A DNA stretch of 64,000 bases from Hyalella azteca (taxonomy: Eukaryota > Arthropoda > Malacostraca > Amphipoda > Hyalellidae). Location of the stretch: NCBI RefSeq assembly GCF_000764305.2, contig NW_025934619.1:47175-111174 (forward strand), read 5' to 3'. A model generated the notes under the pieces. The model had not been told where the DNA came from. It did not search any database and was given only the letters and a program-made list of their open reading frames with translations. The translations under genes were made by a program, and so were the position numbers. Below, in pieces: positions 8,623 through 19,790 of this stretch. The stretch's first letter is position 1. The number at the start of each line of letters is the position of its first letter.

Positions 8623-10344
8623 ATAGAACAGCTTTACAAATGTTTGAAAAAAGTTCTAAAACGTTGTTTCTTTGGTTTGATCCCATTTCGATTTTACACT
8701 GTGCATCGAAACTCTTGACAGCATTTGTAAATCGTATTGACAACACATATTTAATATTTATTTTCTATTAATTAAGTCATAGTACACACCCTTGTTGATC
8801 GTCTATTGTTAGGAAGCGACATCGTTGATCATAAGGTTAATCTGAAATTATTATTACCTTAACTCTTCTTCAGTGAATACTTCCTGCGTAAGCCGTATTT
8901 CTACTCGTGATAAATTTGCTTTTCTTTAACTTAATTTGAGTTTGTGCGCGTGTGTTTTCATTATGACTTGTAACATTTAAATGCATGTTAGAACTTCTGC
9001 GTTCCCTTGTTAAACATCTTACTATACTGGCGTCACGCCAGTGGTTGAAACTCGTGTGGTTTTGGGCTTAAGATATTTTAGCCACTCGCCTTACAGTTGT
9101 GAATTAAGTTGCATACTTGCATCCGCTCAACTCATTTTATGTGCAAACAAACACTCCTTGAACTATATTCAATTCTTTCCTATCGTTCTGCAAAAGGTTC
9201 CGCAAAAGTAACAAATAGGCTGGGTATTTTAATTATTGTTCGGATTATATATTTTTTATTATCATGCTGGAATAACCTGAGTTATAACTTGAATTGATTA
9301 CAAGATAGGCTCTATATTCTTATCTGCTTTTACCATATAATAAATCACCCAACTTCCGTAACGTAAAACTTGACCTACACACCTATCAGCTTGTTTCTCT
9401 ATTGTAACCGGCTACAACATTATTTTGTTCTATTACCCGGGATCGAGAAAGAGAAACATATACAAGTTTGCAACAGTGACTCATTCCTTTACGATTCAAC
9501 GAACAGCCAAAGCAATGCCATATCAATATTGTACGAAATCATACCATTCGTAACGATTTTTGCACAGTGTATACAGTGGGTCACCAACTGTACATCATTT
9601 CTATATTTCTGTATCACGCTTCTTTCTAAAGTTAGATTAGTTTCAATGCACGAACTCAGACTTTGTTGGCGATTCCGCTTCATCGGATTGACTTTGGTTC
9701 AAAAGTTTACTGAAAGTAAGTTTTGGGCCCCAATTTTCATCGCTCCACAAACTTCAAATGGACTTAACAGGTTCGGGAGCTGTTGCTCGATGCGGTCTTT
9801 CAAGACATTTAAATATTATTCCGAATTTTTCTTCTGCTGCCGTTAGATGAATGCTCTGCAGTAGACAGCATCGAGCTGCTAATAGCTTAGTATTATAGTG
9901 AGAACCACGCAAGCATCAAGACATTGCCAAATAATTATGAAAAAAATGCCAGCACGAAGTCGTCGGGAAAGGAGCCGAGGCACGGATGGAACACCCTGTA
10001 TACAATAAGAATTGCATGCAGGGCAATAATAATATTGAATTAATTGCCTTTTCTTGCATACGTTATCCAGATTTTATTTTTCACAGAAGTTGGATAAATT
10101 TTGTGACTCTTATATGAAGTGTAGTGTCGCTCGCCAGCTGGTATTGTTTTTATTTATTTTAATTCGTAAAAAAATCCGATACTGGACATAACTCGGCATT
10201 TTGTGCGACTATTCACTACATAGAACCGTGAGAAATATTGAAGAATTTCACGAAATAAATATTGGGTCATGTTTAAGTGGATAATACGATCATTTTCTGA
10301 TCCAATTCAATTATTGAAACTCGCATTATAGCAAATTAAGTTTA
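8623..10344. other. No gene supported; one long open frame
   Basis: An open frame at 9370-9846 (plus, TTG start, first ATG far inside) has no motif and an AT-rich, phenylalanine-heavy composition, so I treat it as chance. Near 9990 the string ggaacaccctgtata resembles worn ends of DNA transposons. No RNA gene was seen. Confidence 0.3.
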
Positions 10345-10404
10345 ATGGCTGTCAATACCTCCCATTATGATGGTAACCCATTCAAATCCTGCCGATCCCG
10401 CTAC
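10345..10404 (+). CDS. Possible short first exon, unknown protein
   Basis: ATG at 10345 opens 20 codons (MAVNTSHYDGNPFKSCRSRY) ending exactly at a consensus donor GTAAGT (10405-10410). Without splicing it stops seven codons later. The start context is weak and no following exon could be linked. Only the donor and the codon make-up argue for it. Confidence 0.15.
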
Positions 10405-10918
10405 GTAAGTAGTGATTGTCTGAGCTAACGTGTCTCCAGCTTTGTCACTACAGCGAAATGAACACCTGGGTCGGGTTCATACGTTTAGCTGAATTGTAAT
10501 TGGTCTTAAGACTTCATCTGACTCACAAGGTTTAATTTAGCGAATAGTGGCACGAACAAATAGATATAATTCAATCTAAGCGTTTATAAATCATGCTTGA
10601 CCACTATTCAGAAGAATCAACTTCGGCGAAGTGATCTATGCTTCGTCAATTATTCCGACTGATGTTATGAATCTGTGATTACATTTCATAATTTTAAATT
10701 TCGAGGTCAAGAATTAACATGCGACGTTGTAACGTCACCATCAATGTTTTTCGCTGCCGCTGCTCTCATTTCAATTCTCTTTATTTTAATTTTAAAGCAT
10801 TCGTCACGAAATAACAAGTGAAGATTCTATCCACGTCTGTTTGAATTTACGGTATTCTGAACTCGTCGCTGTGGCTTCGTAATATCCAGCCGCTGCCCAC
10901 GCTCGTTTCCGGTGAGCA
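10405..10918. other. No gene seen
   Basis: No frame, structure or repeat can be supported between the possible exon and the MITE. Confidence 0.3.
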
Positions 10919-11072
10919 GTTCAGGGGCCATACTTTCAAAACTCGCTAAGTGAACGTAAGTACTTACGCTCTATTTTCTTGTCTATGATTAGTGGGTTTA
11001 GCTTGAGAGGCCGTCGATGATTGGCTGATGAACTTACGATCTCTTAACTTTTTTGAAAGTATAGGCCCTGAA
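10919..11072. mobile_element. MITE, 154 bp, about 45-bp imperfect terminal inverted repeats
   Basis: The left end ttcaggggccatactttcaa and the reverse complement of the right end (ttcagggcctatactttcaa) match and stay similar for about 45 bases. There is no coding capacity. The superfamily is not clear because no target-site duplication could be fixed. Confidence 0.75.
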
Positions 11073-12187
11073 TACAGGCCTATATAGTCACTCTAAGAAA
11101 CGAAATGGATCATATTGTCCAAATAGTGACCTACCTTCTGATCATTGAACGGATAAGCCCATTTGTAGGGCCAAACTGGATTAGGATGGCCAACACGTGG
11201 TCGAAAAGTGAATCGTTATTTAGACAAAGCCTCAACTATTTCTCTGAGCGCACCCTTGAAGCAAGACCAGCGATGGAGGGTTTACGATCACCAACTTTTG
11301 GCGGCCATACACGCTTGAGAGAATTCCAGAAATTTCATGTTGATGTATTCAGTAGAGAAATCGTAAAATTCTAAGTTGAGTATTTGGAGGAATTTTAGTT
11401 TGATGTTTACTGCGTAGAAACGGCAGTGAGCGAACAGTGTGAAAATCTGAACAGCCAGCAAAGTCTGAACGAAAATTATCTGTAGTCCAGACGCTTCATC
11501 CTAAAGAAGAATATGAGCGGTTTTATTTTACTAAAATGTTCAAGTTTATCTATATATTAATTTAATTTAATATTTTTGATGGAAATGAGAGTTATATTGA
11601 AACAAACCATAGTTCTACAAGACCTATCATTACATGTATGATCAGAATTAAAAAATCAAGTTCGTAATATATAGCCAAAGCCTAATTGGAAGCTCAAAAC
11701 TCAGTCGACGTTTACATCTCGTTTGCGACGTTTTCTCAGGCTCTTGCTTGAGTTGGCCAAGTATGGCGAATCTGCTCCTCATTAACTGTATCTTTGTTCA
11801 GCTTTGAAGTCTGGAAGCTGAGCTTCCACTTCCGTTGTGTTGAACCAAAGTTGATGTTATAGAGCCCAGGAGGTTATAAAAGGTGAGAGCTCCAGTCATC
11901 AAATTTGAATAAATTAAATCAGTACTGTAGTTTGAGCCTAAATTATTTTTATTCATGACTTATCGTCATAGAGATGTATGTTAACGGATCTTATTTTACT
12001 AAAAATGTATGAAGGTAATTCTAATTTAGTTTTCTTGGAATTAAGTCGTATTATAGAAGCCTTATAAACTGAAAATTCAAATGCGGTATTTTCAATTGTT
12101 CGTTGCTCTTCGCGAAGAAAGCATTTCTGGCAAGAATTCATGTGGTATCATAAAGTGAAGGCGGAATAAAATTTTGAGTCTTCCTAG
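11073..12187. other. No gene seen
   Basis: An ATG frame at 11105-11374 (89 codons) has no recognisable feature. Its first 24 bases (atggatca.attgtccaaat) recur near 48852, which points to a worn repeat rather than a gene. Confidence 0.3.
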
Positions 12188-12857
12188 AAGTGGAGCCATT
12201 ATGCAAGAAAGAGGAACGAAATTCGTCTCCGTCCCAAGTCAAGATATTGCGTAGCTTGTTACGAATTCTACGAACACAGAGGCCGACAATTCTTCTCGGA
12301 TTCGCGCACTTTGGCAAGCAGTAGGCAGGCTCTTGGACCTCAGTAGCCCGTGAACTCTCTACTCGAAAGACAGCAATAAACTGTAAAGATCTTGGAAAAG
12401 CTCAGCCTCGAGGACAATGAAATCCAACCCAGCTTTCAAAATCCTGAAATGCTCGTTACTGACATCGCGTTCGCGCGGCCCTGAGATCGGCACGAGACCC
12501 AGAATAGGACTCCGTACAAAGACATCCTTGCGATCGAGGAGAGCTCGGTAAACCATGTCAGGAAAACTATGAGTTTTGTTTCGTATTTGGCAGGCAAGAT
12601 GGAGCCCTGAAGTGCATCGTTAAGCTGCATCGCTTTTAAAATTGACTCTTTTTGAATAATGGCTGCCTGATTGGAACAAAGCCCTAGAACAAAATTACGG
12701 GCAAATCAAGTACGGCCGATGGTCGGACACCGAAAATGTGTCCGAGATTTTCAACAAAGGAGAATTTGAATTTGAGGCGCCTTTATGCAAAGAGGAAGCC
12801 GCACATTATGAAGGCATCGTTAGGAGTCAAAGGAAGAGCTCTTATTTTATTAACTGA
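12188..12857. pseudogene. GC-richer island with protein-like frames, possible decayed gene
   Basis: This stretch is clearly less AT-rich than its surroundings and holds several long open frames. On plus: 12188-12346 (contains SRYCVACYEFYEHRGR) and 12660-12857 (contains YGQIKYGRWSD and CKEEAAHYEGIV). On minus: 12359-12556 (contains ALLDRKDVFVRSPILGLVPI) and an overlapping frame at 12436-12630. No single strand is open throughout, which suggests either a relic with frameshifts or exons of a gene I do not recognise. No splice set could be chained. Confidence 0.3.
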
Positions 12858-13094
12858 AATTTAACGTCGCGTCACAACAGAGAATGCATGATAATGTAAT
12901 GGTGAACGAGGCGGGAATATTGAAGATTTGTTCAATATTCAGTCTTTATAGTACGAATTTTAGTTTCACTCTGACTATTTGTCTGCATTGTGAATAGTTC
13001 ACACAAAAAAAACAAATTTCATCATGTCTAGCATTGATTAGCCACATTCATGAAAGTTTTTTGATCACAAAAATATTTGAAAAAATGAGAAATA
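12858..13094. other. No feature seen
   Basis: AT-rich spacer before the 17-bp array. Confidence 0.3.
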
Positions 13095-13534
13095 AGAGTC
13101 TAACCATATGCAGAGTTTAGCCATCAACAGAGTCTAGCCATCAGCCGAGTCTAGCCATCAGCTGAGTCTAGCCAGCAGCAGAGTCTAGCCATCAGCCGAG
13201 TCTAGCCATCAGCACAGTCTAGCCATCAGCCGAGTCTAGCCATCAGCCGAGTTTAGCCATCAGCAGTCTAGCCATTAGCCTATCAGCCGAGTCTAGCCAT
13301 CAGCCGAGTCTAGCCATAAGCAGAGTCTAGCCATCAACCGAGTTTAGCCATCAGCTGAGTCTAGCCATCAACAGAGTCTAGCCATCAGCCGAGTCTAGCC
13401 ATCAGCAGAGTCTAGCCATCAGCCGAGTCTAGCCATCAGCCGAGTCTAGCCATCAGCCGAGTCTAGTCATCAGGAGAGTCTAGCCATCAGCCGAGTCTAG
13501 CCATCAGCAGAGTCTAGCCATCAGCCGAGTTTAC
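13095..13534 (+). repeat. 17-bp minisatellite, about 26 copies
   Basis: Unit gagtctagccatcagcc, with variants mainly at the last bases (cagcc/cagca/caaca). One unit is partly deleted near 13265. Repeats are contiguous with no spacers, so this is a satellite and not CRISPR. Confidence 0.96.
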
Positions 13535-14233
13535 CTATTGCACAAAGATCCTATGAGTCGTGATAGCAAATAACTCCAGTCGACTTTCTAGGAACCTTCT
13601 CAAATGCATCTGATGCGAGCTCACAGCAATTTTACAGAAAGGAATTATATATGCACTGAGAAGAGAAATATGAATTACTCAATATCTGTCTATCTCAGTG
13701 TCCAATGACCATGCCTAAAGCCTGAGAGCTTATGAACAACTGTAAACTGAAATATTTTGAGGAAAATTCCAGAAAAGGTTCGATATGAGTTCGTATTTAA
13801 TAATACGAAGCTCTTGTTTGATTCAGAATTAATGATCGGTAGCTCTGCCGTTTATTTGGGTGTGCTACGTGATTTTCAAACACTGTGTCTTCCTATTTTT
13901 TCGTGTCGAGCGAATATGCCGATGCCAACATTCCGCAACAGCGGAATGCATATCCCTGAATTTCGCCTGGATAAATCGAACCGGCGCTTATTTTTGCGTA
14001 CCTCACCAAGCACTCACTAACCCATTGCTCGCAGCCGGAAATTCATCAAAATAAAATAAAATAGAAATGGTATGAAAAGACCACAATTAAAATTCACCTT
14101 CAAACAAATCCTGCCAGTGGCTGACTTTGTTTGTTTCAGTCTTTGATGGAGTTTTGAGAATAATAAAATGTTGTGAAAACCTAGCAGCTCAAGCGAAATG
14201 CTCAAAAATTTAATATTTAGTTCTGATCGTTTT
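13535..14233. other. No gene seen
   Basis: Overlapping short frames near 13757-14054 have no recognisable features. Nothing else was found. Confidence 0.3.
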
Positions 14234-14416
14234 TAGCGCATTTTCTCATTTATGGAAAAAATGCACTATTGTGCTCGCCATGTCCGTCCATCCGTCTGTC
14301 TGTCCGTCCGTCTGTCCGTCCGTCTGTCCGTCCGTCTGCCCGTGACCTCAAGTTTTCGTCGACGAGAAAATGCGCTCTCTGTCACTCACTGGAGTGAGTA
14401 CTGAGTTATATTTTTT
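14234..14416 (+). mobile_element. Short inverted-repeat element with CCGT/CTGT core, copy 1
   Basis: Consensus order: T-run, TAGCGCATTTTCTC, a body with tggaaaaaatgcactattgt, a (tccg/tctg) tetranucleotide core, GAGAAAATGCGCT (13 bases exactly complementary to the left arm), a palindromic hairpin, then gagttatattttt. In this copy the palindrome reads cactcactggagtgagt, with one mismatch. The open frame across it is repeat-derived. Seven copies lie in this window. Confidence 0.9.
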
Positions 14417-16499
14417 ATTATTTCGGTTTGAAATGAGACCATCAGGAAAAAATGCTACTCATGAAAGGGATTCTCGAAAATCAGAAAATCAGTAATGTTG
14501 TAATTCATGCGTGTAGCAGTAATTTTATGCAAAATCAGTGAGTGGCTGTGTCATACTCTCACACTAGTCATTCAAAACAAATTCTAACATTGTTTATCTT
14601 GAATTATACTCTTCCTTATCTCTGCGGCCTATAGAATAGCCCATTTAGCCATTGGCGCATTGAAACCACTCCCTCAGTCAGCCCTTTGATCATTTTCATA
14701 TCCGTCAGGCAGCGCTAGGAAATTGATCGGTCGATGATAAATCTGGCGTGTGCTGGTCATTAATCAGAGCTGATCACTCAAGATGATCAATGATTACAGA
14801 TGGACTGAAGCAATCGCTCGCTTCGAAAGCCTCAACTGAAAAGAAACATGTTCGAGACGCAGCAGCGTGGAGACGGTCACTCAACCCTATATTAATGGCA
14901 TACATCAATCAACAGCTCGAGCTTCATGAGTGACTGAAGTAATTCTCGGTGTATCATTGACACCGAAAGAATCTGTGGCATATTTGGGGGTTTGCGCCTT
15001 GCTGCATTTAACTACAGACGAGATATTCTATCAATATATGAAATTTCAGATTTATGTTTCTCGGCATGCATCTGAGACCAATTATTTAAAGGAAATAAAT
15101 CGTTAATGAATGTTTATAAATTTTTTTTTCTAAAATTCATTCAAGATTCTTTAGCTCAGATCAGAGGCTAAACGAAAAGCAAAAGGTCGAACTCTTCAGT
15201 TCCAACTTTCCAAGTTCATCACATTTTCATCTTCAGCGTCGACGAGGTATGAAGAATATAAGTGGCCCCGACAAGGTGCTTTCATAACCTAATTTGTTTG
15301 ATTTACCGCTCATTCTATCTCGAGGCGATTTAATAAGCACGTCGATGGCATTCTTTCTGTGGAAGGGCGGGAAAAAAAGCAAGAAAATTTGATATCATGC
15401 GGAGAAAAATTGGATCTCTCAGATTCTTGATCGAATTGTTCATTTTTTCGCTTTTCTAGCAAATAATTTTAGTTCATTATTTTACAGCGCCTTTTGACTA
15501 TTCGTCTCCAACCTTTGAATAATGTTAATTAGTCATAAAAATAAAAATTCATGTATTTATTACTAACAATTTTTTTGTATATATATAAGAAGTATTTCTA
15601 AGAAAAGTATATTAGCTACTCGTGAATACTACATTGCTCAGTTATAAAAGGTTTTTCTTTACAAAATGGCTGCGCGCAATAATAAAGATTTTATTGTCAC
15701 GGAATTTTGAGGCGAGAAACTCCACGTTCTGATGGTCAGCCAAATCAAGCCACGTTTGCTAGCCGCTGCTTGTTAGCGCTGCCACCAAACAAAACGAGCA
15801 AACATAAACAAAATTATAACGCAAGCTTTATTCGATGTAGGTAATTAAAATTAACAAGTCTTGCCGACTGCCAAATAGACGGACTCAAATCTGCGAAGCT
15901 CCAATATCAAAAACGTCAAACGCTTATAAAATATATTCACTCTGCATTATATATATATGTTGTGATGATGCACTTCTCTTAGAGTGTGTGTGGAAAATAA
16001 TGAGGCAAGCTTTCGATAGTGACTAAATGGTGGATTTTTGGCAAGCTTTTATTTACATAAACCTTATAGTTAATCTTGGCAGGCAAAATGCGATGATGCG
16101 ATAAAATACTGATTAATCCTGAGCAAAAACTTTGATCTTACTTCACAAATGTCATTTTCAATTTGAGCTTTTCTCAATTCACACAATATTGATTTAATAA
16201 TAAGAAAACTAGAAATTTGTATTAAAACCAAAACAAATTAAGTCAGGGAAAGCGAACACAACTCATGTTCGTTTTGGAACTGACAATTTCGACCAGCGTG
16301 CGCTGCCAAGCGCGCTCGAGCATTGCAATGCAGACGACAGCCGCAGGGGCTATGAAGCTCTCAGTAGTTGAGCTAAATTTGGCCAATGTTCGTCAGTGAC
16401 CAAAAGCTGCAAAGCGAAGCCCAGCTTCATCGGCATGTCAGTCACGAGCGTCGTCGGTGGGTGCTTCGCGTCGGGCTATTGTGAGACCCAACTGCGTGT
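14417..16499. other. No gene seen
   Basis: Mixed composition with GC-richer patches near 14640-14950, 15720-15800 and 16260-16480. None shows a sustained frame, splice pair or RNA fold that I can support. Confidence 0.3.
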
Positions 16500-17520
16500 G
16501 ATCGAGAAGTGTGATCTGGAACCGTGATCTGGGCTGTGTGTGGTAGAGAAGTGTGATCTGGGCTGTGTGTGATGTAGAGAAGTGTGATCTGGGCTGTGTG
16601 TTATGTAGAAGTGTGATCTGGGCTGTGTGTGGTAGAGAAGTGTGATCTAGGCTGTGTGTGGTAGAGAAGTGTGATCTGGGCTGTGTGTTATGTAGAAGTG
16701 TGATCTGGGCTGTGTGTGGTGTAGAAGTGTGATCTGGGCTGTGTGTGATGTAGAAGTGTGATCTGGGCTGTGTGTGATGCAGAAGTTTGATCTGGAACCA
16801 TGATCCGGACTGAGTGTGATGTAGAAGTGTGATCTGTAGCTGTGATGTGGACTGAGCCGGTGTGGAATACCATCTCGACTCTCGATAAAAATCGGTTGTG
16901 ACCCAAGATCGATTGATGCAGTTAACGGAGCCTGTATTATTGCATGTGCATAAAACGTAAGTCTTTTTCTACTTCAAATGCACAGTAATTTCCATTTTTG
17001 TATTGCAAGATTTTTTACTCGAATGCAAGTAAAAATACAAAAATTCCCCTAATTTTCACAAAAAACTGCTCATTGAGTTACAAAGAACATCTATGTGTGT
17101 GGTAGAGTAGTGTGATCTGGGCAGTGTGTGTTGTAGAAGTGTGATCTGGGCTGTGTGTGGTAGAGAAGTGTGATCTGGGCTGCGTGTGATGCAGAAGTGT
17201 GATCTGGGCTGTGTGTGGTAGAGAAGTGTGATCCGGACTGAGTGTGATGTAGAAGCATGATCTGTAGCCGTGATGTGGCCTGCGCCGGTGTGAAATACCA
17301 TATTTCTCGACTCCGGTTGTGATCCAAGATCGGTTGATGCAGTTAACGGAGCCTGTACTATTGTGTATGCATAAAACGTAGGTCTTTTACTACATCAAAT
17401 GCACAGTAATTTCCATTCTTGTATTGCAAGATTTTTTACTCGAATGCAAGTAAAAATAAAAAAAATTACCCTAATTTTCACAAAAAAACGGCTCATTGAG
17501 TTACAAAGAACATCTGAACA
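16500..17520. repeat. Tandem arrays of a 27-30-bp unit within a larger duplication
   Basis: Units of agaagtgtgatctgggctg plus a tgtgtggt/tgtgtgatg tail run from 16500 to about 16800 (about 10 copies) and again from 17095 to about 17250. The following unique block (about 16855-17092: agttaacggagcctgta...ttacaaagaacatct) is repeated at about 17280-17518 with few changes. So a larger unit of array plus about 240 bp of spacer was duplicated. Minus-strand frames rich in HTQPRSHF peptides come from the array. Confidence 0.9.
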
Positions 17521-18286
17521 TTTTTTTTGTTGAGTTTCAGAGTACTTTCGAGATGAATTTAAAAAGTTATGAATACTAATTATATTTTAGAAATGGCTGA
17601 ACTTACACTCGTGAAATTATAACAGACTTTAATTTTTCAAGCAATTATCTTCAACGGCATCATCATGTTCTCTACACATTTATCCAGTCACGGCGATTTT
17701 AAATTGCTCCTGCATTTAACGTAAAAAGCGTATTCCGTAGAAACATCGGCATGTCTATTGCTTTAAAAATGATTAGGTGCTATTCTTCAAATCGCCAAGT
17801 CGGCAATGCCTCAACTCATAGACGAAACGGCACAAACCACAGCCAACGAAATCATGAAGCAGTTTTAGGTTGCCGTTTGCACACCTGTTTCAACCTCAAA
17901 AGAATAATAAACAATGAGACGAATCTAGCTTCGTAGACACGGAAAGAATGCGAATACAATCTTTATTGTAATCGTTGCAAAATTATAGAGCTTTCCTTGA
18001 TTTTGAAATCAGTTTTGACTGCATTCATGCATCAGCAATATTAATAGTTATATTCGCAGGTGGTAATATTTTTAGCATTTAGAGACATTTCATCAGAGTG
18101 CAAATGAAATTATAAAAAACACTTTTAATAATTTCACTTGCATTTCACTTCACTTGCAAAATCATGTATGGACAGTGATTTTTAACTTGTCGAAAACACA
18201 CAAATTTTTAACGAACTATAAATTTTCAACTAACACCAGGAGACGGAGTTACATCAATAGCAAAGCTATCTAAAACTCATCTTGTA
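17521..18286. other. No gene seen
   Basis: AT-rich. A short ATG frame at 17751-17936 has no recognisable feature. Confidence 0.3.
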
Positions 18287-18427
18287 ATGGAGTCCGAAAT
18301 TCTTCAGCGTTGCGTTCGCTTCTTTAATTACTTGTGGCCTAACGCTCCGAAGGAACTGCGTTCATCGATCGGTGACTTGAATTCTGCAAAGAGACCTAAT
18401 TTTTCCCGACAAGATTCCTGCGACTTC
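18287..18427 (+). CDS. Possible first coding exon, unknown protein
   Basis: ATG at 18287 opens exactly 47 codons that end at a consensus donor GTAAGT (18428-18433). The peptide starts MESEILQRCVRFFNYLWPNA and ends in a polar, serine-rich stretch. Base composition is GC-richer than the flanks. A candidate acceptor (ttcag near 18505) would extend the frame 13 codons to a stop or a second donor. No family is recognised. A chance frame cannot be excluded. Confidence 0.3.
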
Positions 18428-19194
18428 GTAAGTCAATCAAGCCACATAACAGAACCAATTGAAAATAGAAAACTTTGACGAGTTGGCGTCGGGATTGCGT
18501 TCAGGAAATTGGCCGCGATAACGTTTTGCAATCTTGCGAACGGTAGTTTAATTGTTTTTCGGTCTCGCCATGCACCCTTTAAACTCAAATACAATACAGT
18601 TTCTGTAGAGATCACACAATTACATGACCAAAAGTCATTACTTTGAACTTTCGAGAGAAAAACTGGATTTTCTAACCTCGGCAAACCTTTATGAGGTTGA
18701 TGAAGGCTTCATTAGGCCATCAAATACCGGAAGTATCCCCATAAATGGCGAAGGAGCTTCAAGCAGGCGTCGCTGACGGTCATTTCTGCAAAGTTAGCAC
18801 CGTAATGGCGACTTATAAGCGTACAGAATAACTTATGGCAATATTTACGACGCACAAAATTTCCAAGTATTGTCACTGGCTTGAGAAGCAAGAAATGCCA
18901 AATTTAACTTGAGATATTCAGATTCATTCATAAAGTATCAATTTTGAAGCTGTAAGCTAGATAGAGGAAGGAAAAAGGAGTTACCGTAAGCAAAGTCTTC
19001 AGCAGGGACCAAGGTCTTTCCTAAATAATTCAGCTTGGAACAAGGACTTTAATTTAAATTCTGCAGTATTCATGTACCAATAAACTTTAAAACCGATGAG
19101 TATAGTGTTTACATGATACGATATAACATTATTTCATCAAATACAATCAAATTGTTGAGGTAGGTTATTCCAGGTACCTATAGGTCGATACGAT
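18428..19194. other. Possible intron or spacer
   Basis: Contains a compact ATG frame near 18748-18834 (28 codons, starts MAKELQAGVADGHF) that looks coding in composition but is isolated. Nothing firm. Confidence 0.25.
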
Positions 19195-19437
19195 ATGTAC
19201 GCGAGCTTTGCCAAATTCTTCCACAAATTAAGCGTCGCACTCTTCGCTACTGAACAAAAGCTCTTCGGCGCCATGACGAAGAGCTGTTTTCAGAATCTCG
19301 ATGTCAGTTTCATTAATGAAGTCATTTTAACTTTTGATTGCCGGAAATTACAGTGGATATTAAGTCGCTTACAGCCCGTATGTCGTGCGTCAAATGCAGT
19401 GACTGAGCCTGGTATTCACTTGTTCCTACACTCATAG
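19195..19437 (+). CDS. Small open frame, 80 residues, unknown
   Basis: ATG-initiated frame starting MYASFAKFFHKLSVALFATE, ending at TAG 19435-19437. Codon use is mixed rather than AT-extreme, and no stop interrupts it. The N-terminal hydrophobic run is too weak to call a signal peptide. It could be a downstream exon of the possible gene at 18287 or unrelated. No homology is recognised. Confidence 0.22.
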   Translation: MYASFAKFFHKLSVALFATEQKLFGAMTKSCFQNLDVSFINEVILTFDCRKLQWILSRLQPVCRASNAVTEPGIHLFLHS

Positions 19438-19660
19438 AAATAAGAGATGTCCTTTCCAAAATAAAGACGCTCTTTGATCCCTTGTGTGGGTCATCGCGAC
19501 CCAGTTTGGACCGCATAAGTGGACGTCCGCTCGTTACTTGTGCTGTGCGCAAGATAGTGGGTCAAAATTTGAACAATACAACCCTGTAATTTTTTGAGTG
19601 TACTGTTAGCTGAGGTGAGCACTGAGACCGATGGAACTGTAAGAAGGTGACTGAATAATT
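19438..19660. other. No gene seen
   Basis: Contains an imperfect inverted pair gtgggtcatcgcgaccca. Nothing else. Confidence 0.3.
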
Positions 19661-19790
19661 AAAAAGTATAACTCAGTATAGAGAGCGCATTTTCTCGACG
19701 ACGAAAACGTGAAGTCATGGACGGACAGACGGGCTGACATGACGAGCCCAATAGCACTTTTTTTCCATAAACGAGAAAATGCGCTAAAAA
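19661..19790 (-). mobile_element. Short inverted-repeat element, copy 2, lacking the hairpin
   Basis: Minus-orientation copy with both 13-bp arms. The tail palindrome is missing: the sequence runs from gcgctctc directly to tactgagttatac. The tetranucleotide core is also shortened. Its right boundary (gcgctaaaaagg) fits the family 5' end. Confidence 0.85.

Noticed and set aside
9370..9846. 158-codon open frame
   Set aside because: TTG start, phenylalanine/isoleucine-heavy composition expected in AT-rich DNA, no motif or splice site.
3239..13534. CRISPR-like arrays (20-bp and 17-bp repeats)
   Set aside because: Repeats are contiguous without unique spacers, lie in a eukaryotic genome and have no cas genes.
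16688..17327. Minus-strand frames rich in HTQPRSHF repeats
   Set aside because: Product of the 27-30-bp tandem array.
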